64,000 nt of DNA from Peltaster fructicola (lineage: Eukaryota > Ascomycota > Dothideomycetes), in contig CP051139.1 of the NCBI GenBank assembly GCA_001592805.2, positions 2,418,001 to 2,482,000 on the forward strand, given 5' to 3'. The translations under genes and the position numbers were made by a program. This document shows, piece after piece, positions 35,112 through 43,125 of the stretch. The first letter of the stretch is position 1, and each line of letters opens with the position of its first letter. The notes beneath the pieces are model-generated. The model did no database searches and had not been told where the DNA came from. It saw nothing but the letters and a program-made list of their open reading frames with translations.

Positions 35112-35531
35112 CTAGGAGTTCTTGTCAAGAAAAGCCTTGGCCTCGTTGATCTTTGTAGCGAGATACGGGCTGCCGCCGCGATCTGGATGGTTGAGCATGA
35201 TAACTTCTCGATGCTTCTTGCGCAAAATCTCCTTAGTAATGCCTCGCTCTCTGTTCATACTGTCAGCGAACCAAGCTGCAACAGAGCACATGAAACCTAC
35301 GATACGCCCAGGATCAGAGCTGCCTCTCTTTTGTTCATCGTCTTCTCGAAGCCTCCTTTGTAGAACGCACGACCGAGGGCGTTTGTTGCGCCTCGACTTC
35401 TGTTGAATGCAACAAGTGCAGCACGACCCTGCGTAGCCACAGATCAGCCATTATTGTGGACGTACTCCGACCAGACTTACGAAGAATGCTGCAGCTGCAA
35501 CACCAACACCGACTGCGACTACTGTGGCCAT
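35112..35531 (-). CDS. PAM18: Pam18/Tim14, J-protein of the mitochondrial import motor
   Basis: Three exons: 35481-35531, 35301-35428 and 35112-35250, with introns of 52 and 50 nt; 105 residues. Pam18 sits in the inner membrane and stimulates mtHsp70 ATPase to drive presequence import through TIM23. The N-terminus is one hydrophobic helix ([16 protein letters not shown]). A short linker ([20 protein letters not shown]) and the degenerate J domain follow, with the HPD triad at 81-83 inside [21 protein letters not shown]. Exon 2 ends in LGVS, using a GTAGGT donor; this gives the right spacing to ERGITKEIL. The protein has almost no intermembrane-space segment, unlike yeast Pam18. It is divergent from RLP24, with 203 bases between start codons. 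Confidence 0.94.
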
Positions 35532-35734
35532 GATGCTGATGAACGCGATCGATCGGACAGGAGATGGATGAAGCTTGCTGCTGCTCGACCAGGAAATTTG
35601 CCCTTGTCGTCGGATGAATGATGAGCACAGACCACCGACTAGCGGCTGCATTGCAGATCACTTCGAGCAATATTTCTGAAGAATTATCTACAGGGTCAGT
35701 CTCAAAACAGAATCCACAACGCTCTCATAACAAG
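35532..35734. promoter_or_regulatory. Compact bidirectional promoter of PAM18 and RLP24
   Basis: Only 203 bases separate the two ATGs, so both core promoters and leaders overlap or abut. The genes are both essential in yeast growth (mitochondrial import and 60S ribosome assembly), so co-regulation is plausible. No TATA box is evident. Confidence 0.5.
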
Positions 35735-36364
35735 ATGAGGTGAGTCGGATAGCAGCAGAGATAAAGCACTACTGATGAGAACAGAGTCGAAACCTGTCAC
35801 TTCTGCTCGCGGCCCTGCTACCCGTCGAAGGGTATCACCTTTGTGCGCAACGATGCGAAGGTGTTTCGCTTCTGCCAGTCGAAATGCCATAAGAACTTCA
35901 AGATGAAGCGTAACCCACGAAAGCTTGGCTGGACGAAAGCATTCAGACGAGCTCACGGCAAGGAGATGCTCGTGGACAGCACGTTGCAGTTTGCTCAACG
36001 ACGCAACATCCCCGTACGATACAACCGTGATCTGGTGGCCAAGACTCTGGATGCTATGAGCAGGATTGGCGAGATCCGCAGGAAACGAGAGCGACAATTC
36101 TACAAGAATCGCATGAAGGGTAACAAGGCAGCACAGCTCGAGGCTGACCGCAAGCTTGTTGCAGAGAACCAGCATCTGCTGCCTCCAGAGTACAGAGATC
36201 AGGCCCAAGAGGCGATCGAGCAAGAAGAGGTTGAGGACATGGAGCTTTCTGTGGCTGAGCAGCAAGCACTCTCTCAACAGAAGGTGGCTGCAAAGTCGAA
36301 GGCAATCAAGAAGCAGAAACTCATCGTGGGTCAAGGAATTGAAGAAATGGACGTGGATGAATAA
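35735..36364 (+). CDS. RLP24: Rlp24, ribosome biogenesis protein of pre-60S particles
   Basis: Two exons, 35735-35739 (just ATGAG) and 35785-36364, around a 45-nt intron; 194 residues. Rlp24 occupies the site of ribosomal protein L24 on nuclear pre-60S particles and recruits the AAA ATPase Drg1 in the cytoplasm. The N-terminus reads [25 protein letters not shown] and has the L24e zinc-binding Cys pattern (CxxC... CQSKCHKNF). [22 protein letters not shown] is the family signature that separates Rlp24 from L24. The C-terminal half is a charged helix ([19 protein letters not shown]) ending in an acidic tail EEMDVDE. Length matches the family. All Cys ligands are present. Confidence 0.95.
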
Positions 36365-36472
36365 CTGTCTCGGAATGCCTGATGATACCACGATACGCAA
36401 CAAGGACATATCTACCGACTGGGCTTTTTCGCTACGGACTGGGTATACTCGCCTTTGGCCACACAGCTCCTG

Positions 36473-37387
36473 TTACGACCTGTTGTTTCGTTCTCTCATA
36501 CGCCAGTCCATGAACAAGCCGACATCCTTGACTACCGCGCCGGGTACTCCGAGTTTCTGCGCCCACATAGGAAGGTTGCCTTTGGCATCGCTTGCTGTAG
36601 CCATTCGCCATTCGACTCGCGCTCCATCATCGATGAGCTTGCCATACTCGATGCTAACATAAATACCCTCAGTAATACTTGGGGCATCAACGTACTTCGC
36701 TTTGCTCACGCCACTCAGGTCAAGTGGCAGCTGCACATCAATGAACTCGCCCGCTTTCTTTGCCGACACAACCAGTACTGAGAAGACTCGCTTCTCGAGA
36801 GGCATGGGCAGCTGATGGAGCATCTCTCGGATCTCGGCGTGGACATCCTGCCATTCTCCAAAGCTGTCCTGTAAGCTAGCCAATTCTGCTCGGTAGTCAA
36901 CAACTAGATGGGCATCCTTGACTTCCGGCGTGTAGTCCATCTCATGTTGGCTATGGTCCTGTCTCAGACCAGCATCGAACTCCTCCCAAGTCGCGGTACC
37001 ATCTTTGGCAGCATTTTCGTGCTTGCTGATTCTGGCGAACCAGTTCTCGACCAGCGGCTTTCCACTGGTCGCACCCTGAGCTGCAGGTAGAACACTGTCC
37101 ACCTCGTGTGCTAGCAGTTGCACGGATGCCGATGCTGGAGAAGCTGACTTGTTTTCACTCTTCACGTGAAACTTGTTCGGAAGCACAGAAGTGGCAAACG
37201 TGATGGCTTCATCTAGTACTGCCTTAACGAACTCCGCAAGACGCGGTCGAGTGCTTCCATCGGTTATGACCAGATCAGTATGCGCTGGAAGCTGGGATGG
37301 TTGTAGCGGATGTAATCTCAAGAATGGACCCAACTCGGGATCATTGGTTGTCGGGCGTGCAGCTGCCCATGTTTGGGAGGAGGTCAT
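36473..37387 (-). CDS. DUF3074 domain protein, START-like fold
   Basis: A single-exon 304-residue protein. The segments PLVENWFARISKH, ATWEEFDAGLRQDHSQHEMDYTPEVKDA and the C-terminal VEWRMATASDAKGNLPMWAQKLGVPGAVVKDV identify the fungal DUF3074 family, which has a START-like (SRPBCC) lipid-binding fold. No function is established that I know of. There is no signal peptide or membrane helix, so the protein is probably cytosolic. It converges on RLP24 (108 bases between stops) and is divergent from ALKBH6 with 214 bases between start codons. Confidence 0.85.
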   Translation of the reverse strand: MTSSQTWAAARPTTNDPELGPFLRLHPLQPSQLPAHTDLVITDGSTRPRLAEFVKAVLDEAITFATSVLPNKFHVKSENKSASPASASVQLLAHEVDSVLPAAQGATSGKPLVENWFARISKHENAAKDGTATWEEFDAGLRQDHSQHEMDYTPEVKDAHLVVDYRAELASLQDSFGEWQDVHAEIREMLHQLPMPLEKRVFSVLVVSAKKAGEFIDVQLPLDLSGVSKAKYVDAPSITEGIYVSIEYGKLIDDGARVEWRMATASDAKGNLPMWAQKLGVPGAVVKDVGLFMDWRMRERNNRS

Positions 37388-37601
37388 GGTCTGCTGGTGC
37401 TGTTGTGTTGCTGACTACGAGTTGTATAAAGTTGCTCTCAGTGTGCTTGTAGTTTGCGTATTGCTATAAAATTATGTAGCAATCGCAGCGTCATAGTCTG
37501 TACTTGCTGATGTGGGGCTCTACTACGACCATCAACCACACACCAGTGCAGAGGCACGGCTGTATTCACAAGTTCGATCAAGAAAGCACGGCATCAGGAT
37601 C

Positions 37602-38363
37602 ATGGAGTCGTTATCGAACTATTTAATCAAGAACACGCCTCCAAGCATGTACTATATGCCAAATTTCATTTCACATTCGGAAGAAGAATCGATACTACAG
37701 AAGGTTCGTATCACTTGTGTAATATCTCAGCAAAGCTGATGTATAGAGATACCTGCACAACGCTGGATCTCTCTATCAAATCGTCGGCTACAAGCAATTC
37801 CCACGCAGCTCACTGCGAAGAATATATTGCTTGCCTCGAAACTACCAGCCTGGCTCGAGAAGCCGATTATTGAACGGCTGAATAGGTTGAAGGTCTTCGA
37901 AGGCGCTCCGCACGGCATCAATCATTGTTTGGTGAACGAGTATCTTCCAGGACAAGGCATTATGCCACATGAGGATGGCGATGCATACTATCCCATCGTA
38001 GCGACAGTCAGTCTCGGCGGCACGATCGTGCTTGATGTGACGACCAAAAATGCTGGTACAGATAACGAACCTGCCTCGCGACAAGATGAGGCAATGTCGT
38101 GGCGCGTAATCCAGGAGCCACGCTCTCTGTTGATCACTACTGGATCTGCGTATGTCGATACCCTGCATGGCATAGCAGAGCGGGACGTGGATCGAGATCT
38201 GACTACATCGTCCGTTGCAAACTGGGATCTGCTTGCCAAGCCTGAGCTCTTCGAAGAGGACGGTGGCCAGAATAGAAGGACTCCCAGAATAAGCTTGACC
38301 CTTCGTGATGTGAACAAGGTCTCATCTGCCGGCAATCGAGTCTTTGGCAGGCCAAAGCCGTGA
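37602..38363 (+). CDS. ALKBH6: AlkB homologue 6-type Fe(II)/2-oxoglutarate dioxygenase
   Basis: Two exons, 37602-37703 and 37749-38363, around a 45-nt intron; 238 residues. The family resembles AlkB repair and demethylation enzymes; the substrate of ALKBH6 is not firmly known. Iron ligands are visible as His108-x-Asp110 (IMPHEDGDAYYP) and His174 (VDTLHGI). The 2-oxoglutarate-binding Arg214 and Arg220 lie in RISLTLRDV. The start (MESLSNYL, then PSMYYMPNFIS) fits ALKBH6 and not ALKBH1-5. The donor is GTTCGT, a weaker site. Reading through the intron meets a stop after 12 codons. The active site looks intact. Confidence 0.9.
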
Positions 38364-38549
38364 GAAATCGCTTGTGCACGCTCACACTGCCAGGGAAGCG
38401 CTGTCGGGTAACCCTTCCCTGCATCGTTTGCGTGCAGTGTTAAGCTCCAAGGGCTGTCCCAGACACATGAGGATGTCGCCTCCAGGTCTTGGTGTCTCGC
38501 TCTTACAGCCAGAGATCGCTACTTGCCTACAGCATAGACAATGCTGGCA

Positions 38550-40004
38550 TTAAACTGCCACTTCTCCGGTACCTGGACGATCACGTCGTAGCGTGTGTTT
38601 TCTCAACCACGATACAGTAGGAGGGCTGATTATCTCGTTGAACAGACCAGTACCGTAGACGAGGAGAACAAATCCCAGGACCTGCAGCCATTTAAACGTC
38701 TCCCAGCCAAGTCCCAAGGACACCAGCCAGATGAAGAGTGTCCGACAAGTGTCGATAGTGCTGCGAGCCGTTGCAGAGATACGTCGAGTAACCGACAAGC
38801 CGAAGAAGTTGAACCCACTGGGACACAGTCAGCTCTGCCAAAGTTCAAGCGGTTGTACTTACCCAATGCTGATCATGATCAAGACAGATGTGATTGCGAT
38901 CATTCGATGCGTGAACATCTGTCGGAACCCATCTTCAGCGTCAAAGATTCCACCACGTCCGGCTGGTGTAGATCCAATGACAGCATGCAGTATGCCCATT
39001 GCAAGCAGAGTGACAACAAAACCGAAAGTGCCTTCCCATCCTACCACCTGCAGAGGATCCATGCTGTAGTGCTCCATGATACTCTCCTCCAACACGAACT
39101 GAGATGCAGTGAAAATTTGAGCACCAGCAATCATGAGCACACCCAGTGTCGTCTCTGCTGCTGTATGGGCCGCTTTTGTGCTAAGCATATCCTTTGCGAT
39201 TCGTTTTGCAACGCCGGGTATGTGTGCTTGCTTGATGGAGGCCAGTGCCGATATCATGTTTGCATGAGCTGAGTGTTTCTTCTCGAGAGCTCCAGCAAGG
39301 CCAACGACTGCAACTCCTGCCACAACGATGAAGAGTGATCCCCATTTCCACGCACCGAGGTGCCTTTTCAAGAAGATAACGCTCATCAGTCCTACAAAGA
39401 GCACCAACGCACCTCTTGTCATCTGATAGATCGACGGCGCCACGAGAAGAAGTCCAGCGTTCATCAGTGTGGTACCACAGATATCGCAGACTGCTGGCAG
39501 GGCAAGCAGGAAGACCTTCCAACCCTTGAGCGGCTTGCGTTCTGTTGTCGATTGAGCTCCATCGATCAGGGCCTTGGCTGGGAGGTTGCTGGGATCGACA
39601 AGAGTCTGCGAGCTGCTTAGAGTGTTCTCTCCGTCCAACACACTATCATCATCTCTTGCTTCATCCTCGTCACCAGCCACGGGCGTGTATTCCACATCTT
39701 GCGCCGGTGTAGTCGAACCAGCCCTGCGTAAAGTGGTCGATAACCAAGACAGTAGCACTACCAACCAGCAACCCGACTCGCCAACAAACATCTGTAGCGT
39801 CTGCAGAACCGGTTGCTCGAAGTTCCTTGGTTTGTGTGAATTGCAGTCTGCTACACATTGCATATCCTAGGTTTGATCAGCACGATACGTATGCCAACAA
39901 GTCCTACACACCTGATACTTGGTGAGTAAGGTGTTGCACACTCCAGTGAGCAGCATCATTCCTATCAGGAAAGGCACTACTGCCTTTGAAGACATGGCGG
40001 GCAT
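38550..40004 (-). CDS. SLC35F6-like drug/metabolite transporter superfamily membrane protein
   Basis: Three exons: 39912-40004, 38863-39866 and 38550-38817, with two 45-nt introns; 454 residues. Hydrophobic segments include VVPFLIGMMLLTGVCNTL at the N-terminus (exon 1), then ALPAVCDICGTTLMNAGLLLVAPS, GALVLFVGLMSVIFL, WGSLFIVVAGVAVVGLA, VLMIAGAQIFTASQFVLEE, GFVVTLLAMGILHAVIG and two near the end. About ten helices are expected for an EamA/DMT fold. GGFNFFGLSVTRRISATARSTIDTCRTL and LQVLGFVLLVYGTGLFNE are typical of the SLC35F6 group (human member reported in lysosome and mitochondria). The acidic loop (residues ~85-125) between the first helices is probably cytosolic. The substrate is unknown. 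Confidence 0.87.
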
Positions 40005-40486
40005 CTGTGATGGCTTCGCTCGAGGTAGCGGTTTCTGAGAATGCGGTTCGTGGTTTGTCAGACGGAGGTATCGACCATTGTTATAGATGTTGCCCTTGAT
40101 ACAAGCTTGTCGAGATTAAGAGACAGAGGATCACGCGAACAAAGCGCGGTGGTTGGTCACGTTGTCAGTTATGATGGCTGAGCCATGTTGGGTTTCAGAG
40201 CGTCATTTGCATCCACCTCGGCTTCCAATGTCACGCAAAAGACTCGCTGATGTCTGGAATATACGACAACAAACCGTAGGTATTACAGGGTACCATCTCT
40301 CTCCTATATGTATCTGCAGCAGTGCATACGATTTCGACTTGTGGAATATCGAGGGGGACCAGACAACAGCCGTTTGAGCTGAGATGAGCGACTAGTCCTA
40401 GGGATCACGGACAACAAGCAGATCGGCGAGCGTGTATACAGATCGCCCACCATCATCACACTGGAGGACCTGAATGATGTTCAAAC
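40005..40486. other. Divergent promoter region of the SLC35F6-like and GDF-motif genes
   Basis: These 482 bases lie between two divergent start codons. No credible ORF, repeat or strong motif is visible. It contains two short T-rich stretches and nothing I can assign. Confidence 0.35.
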
Positions 40487-42037
40487 ATGTCTCAAGATCT
40501 GTTCGCGGCCTTCGGAGACTTCGAGCCACCTGCAAAAGCACACTATGATACAACCCAGCCAACACAACCGGATCTGAGCAATCCCGGCAAGACTCCAGCT
40601 CATACTCAGACCGTAGATGACGATGATGACTTTGGGGATTTCGAAGATGCGGCCAACGTGCCACCGCAGGTCTCGAGCATACACTCAAAGCCTGTACATA
40701 AGGATCAACATAGGACTACAGCAATGATCCCACCAACACAGGCAGCAAACCACACGAAGGGATCAAGATTGCCATTTTCAAACAAAAGTGACACCGCGAA
40801 AGGCTCGCATCCAAGCACAGGTCGACATCCCTTCGCGGACCATATGGACATTCTGTTCTCAGCAGACGATGACGAGTACAATGCCGGACAAGATGAGTGG
40901 AACGACTTGTCGAACAATCCGGAAGCTGCAATGGCATACTCAAAGCAAGTGATACAGCAGCAATTAAACGCTGAAACACGTACCAGAGAGCAGTCAACAG
41001 CGAACAAGACAGCTTCGGAGGTGCCAAGCACGCCTCCCGCTCAAGCACAAGCAAAAGTGCCAGTCAAGTCTCGAAATCCTGACGTACTGTTTGACGCTGA
41101 TAACCTCAGTGATGTTGATACACCTGAGGACGATGATTGGGGTGACTTTGAGGACGTCGGCGCTTCAGCAGAGCCTAAGTCGACCTTGAAGCACGAAATG
41201 GCTGCTCCAGCGGACTTATTAGGCTTGGAGGATCCAGTCTCGGCAGTGTCGAAACATACTCTCGCCAAAACGCACTCTCGCATACCATCGCGGACCAAGA
41301 ACTCGCCGCTCCCTGCACTACCGAGAAACGATGAACCCTGGGATGATTTCAATATGATCAGCCCTCAAGCACCATCGCAAGGAGGGAACATAATCGTGCC
41401 CATCACAGCCAAGCCAAAGGCTCAGACACTGAGTCTACCGCCAACGAACATACCTCCGCCATCCTTGATATTGTCTCTCGTCTGCGTGCAACTCAAGCAA
41501 GAAGCTGTGGCCGATGCTGTGCCAGGGCTCATAACCAGCTCATGGGTAGCTGCCCATGTCCTGGCTGGCAGGAAACTACGCTGGAAGCGGTCCACTACTC
41601 TAGCTGCTTCAATGCGTATTGGTCCAGCTGCAGCAGGTGGCAAGAGTGGTATGAAGCTGACTGGTGTTGATCGAGGAGAGGTAGCAAAGGAGGATCGCGA
41701 AGTCGCTGAATTACTATCGACCTGGCGGGCTCGTGTTGGAAAGCTGCGCTCTGCACTCGTGTCTTACAACACGGCTTCAGTTTCTCACAAGGCGCTGGTA
41801 CAGCGGCTTCCCGAGCTTTCAGAGGCAATGCCGATCAAGATCTTAATGCCAGTGGAGGGAGGTTTCCAGGCACCGCATGAGTGCGCTTTGTGCGGCATGA
41901 AGAGGGAGGAACGTATTGCTCGAGTCGACGACAACGTCGATGATAGCTTCGGCGAATGGTGGATCGAGAATGCCAGTATGCACAATATCTGTGCTGAATG
42001 GTGGCTCGAACACGAGCTTGACTTGAGGTCCAGATGA
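40487..42037 (+). CDS. AP-1 accessory-like protein with GDF ear-binding motifs and C-terminal CxxC/HxxxC module
   Basis: A single-exon 516-residue protein. The N-terminal half is acidic and disordered with three acidic-aromatic motifs: AAFGDFE (8-14), DDDDDFGDFED (~45-55) and DDDWGDFEDVG (~215-225). Such GDF motifs bind the gamma-ear of AP-1 and GGA adaptors in aftiphilin and yeast Laa2-type proteins. The C-terminal third is folded-looking: a helical region (SLVCVQLKQEAVADAVPGLI; EVAELLSTWRARVGKLRSAL) and then a possible metal site of Cys466, Cys469, His499 and Cys502 with FGEWW between. I infer a role in AP-1/clathrin traffic; no experimental basis is known to me. Some databases label relatives as kinases, but no kinase motifs are present. 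The stop lies 12 bases from that of the facing F-box-like gene. Confidence 0.7.
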   Translation: MSQDLFAAFGDFEPPAKAHYDTTQPTQPDLSNPGKTPAHTQTVDDDDDFGDFEDAANVPPQVSSIHSKPVHKDQHRTTAMIPPTQAANHTKGSRLPFSNKSDTAKGSHPSTGRHPFADHMDILFSADDDEYNAGQDEWNDLSNNPEAAMAYSKQVIQQQLNAETRTREQSTANKTASEVPSTPPAQAQAKVPVKSRNPDVLFDADNLSDVDTPEDDDWGDFEDVGASAEPKSTLKHEMAAPADLLGLEDPVSAVSKHTLAKTHSRIPSRTKNSPLPALPRNDEPWDDFNMISPQAPSQGGNIIVPITAKPKAQTLSLPPTNIPPPSLILSLVCVQLKQEAVADAVPGLITSSWVAAHVLAGRKLRWKRSTTLAASMRIGPAAAGGKSGMKLTGVDRGEVAKEDREVAELLSTWRARVGKLRSALVSYNTASVSHKALVQRLPELSEAMPIKILMPVEGGFQAPHECALCGMKREERIARVDDNVDDSFGEWWIENASMHNICAEWWLEHELDLRSR

Positions 42038-42049
42038 AGCTGCACCACT

Positions 42050-42766
42050 TCAGATGGTTGTCAGCTTGACTCTTGCAACGTCTGCATGTGCATTGAACAT
42101 GACAGACAGCCAGTCGCAGACAAAGCCTATCGTCAAACCAGCCTCAGAGAAGATCAACGAGTCCTGGAGGTCTGTTGTTCGACCGACGTACTCTCGTGTC
42201 TCATCCCGATCCTCGAAGATATCACATTGCAGCGATTTACAGGGAGGCTGAGACAACAGCATTCTCGAGACCACTGTCCGGCTACCCTCTTGGAGGTGTC
42301 GCCGTCGGAACTGTATGAGATTATCCTTCGAAACGATCATGAAAGCACAATGCTGATTGCCTCTCGTCTTGTACGGCAGGTTCCAGAAGCGGAATGGGAA
42401 GTTCGACAGCTCAACCTGTATCATCGGGTTCATCAGTGGGAGCGAACCTTCGATGACGCAGACATAGAACACCTGAAGGATGTCTGGCAGCTCGCTCTCG
42501 ACCTTGGAGTCCCACGAGCGGTTGGAGACGAGATCTGGTGTGAGAAACAGCCTTCGCCGGAGGTTGATAGACGTCCTGAACACATCGTTGAAGTTCCTAT
42601 TCACTCGGGAGGCGACCAATGTTGTCGTCAACTGTTGGGCTCGCTGCCAAGTATTTTGAGGTCTTGCATCGCCCTGTGCATCAAGATAGTCGAGGTTGTC
42701 CAATAGACGTAGAAGAATCAACTCAAGGAGCTCCGGAATACCAAAGACTTGCTCAGCAGCGCTCAT
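42050..42766 (-). CDS. F-box-like domain protein, small
   Basis: A 238-residue single-exon protein from the first in-frame ATG at 42766. The N-terminus has an F-box-like helix pair (VFGIPELLELILLRLLD, then VASRVNRNFNDVFRTS), followed by SINLRRRLFL. This layout (F-box-like start, then LRRxLFLxPD) is common in small single-exon proteins of Dothideomycetes, often lineage-expanded. The rest has no leucine-rich or WD repeats. It may be an SCF ubiquitin-ligase adaptor, but the F-box is degenerate and the partner is unknown. It may be transcribed with 3' overlap to the convergent GDF-motif gene (12 bases between stops). Confidence 0.65.
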   Translation of the reverse strand: MSAAEQVFGIPELLELILLRLLDNLDYLDAQGDARPQNTWQRAQQLTTTLVASRVNRNFNDVFRTSINLRRRLFLTPDLVSNRSWDSKVESELPDILQVFYVCVIEGSLPLMNPMIQVELSNFPFRFWNLPYKTRGNQHCAFMIVSKDNLIQFRRRHLQEGSRTVVSRMLLSQPPCKSLQCDIFEDRDETREYVGRTTDLQDSLIFSEAGLTIGFVCDWLSVMFNAHADVARVKLTTI

Positions 42767-43125
42767 CGTGTGTGTTTGTATCACTTTCGACTCATAATCG
42801 GTCAATGACGTTCCCGGACGCGAGCGCCGAAGATCCTCAATTCCACGACCAATAATGAGTCTTCCGGTCTACCGCAAACTTCTGTGCAATGTAACCACCT
42901 CTAGCCTACACAAGCTATAGTCAGGGAACGAGCTCTACGGCTAGGTACAGCAGTGCTGACTTCTGAACGTTGATGTGACGGTGCAGAGTCAATTTCGAAC
43001 GTCGCGTCGCATCGCATGCTCTCTGCGTCACTTTTGACACGTGCCTTATACGAGCCGTTTGTCGCCTCAAACCATCATGGCAGACATACATTTGCAAAGA
43101 GCGCGTTGCCGAGCAGCGAGACGGT
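42767..43125. other. Divergent region between the F-box-like gene and the ABC transporter
   Basis: A 359-base gap with both promoters. A CACGTG hexamer lies near 43038-43043. No ORF or repeat is evident. Confidence 0.35.

Noticed and set aside
35702-36409. A 235-codon minus-strand frame over RLP24
   Set aside because: It covers the RLP24 coding exon in antisense and has a Leu/Ser-rich shadow composition with no domain.
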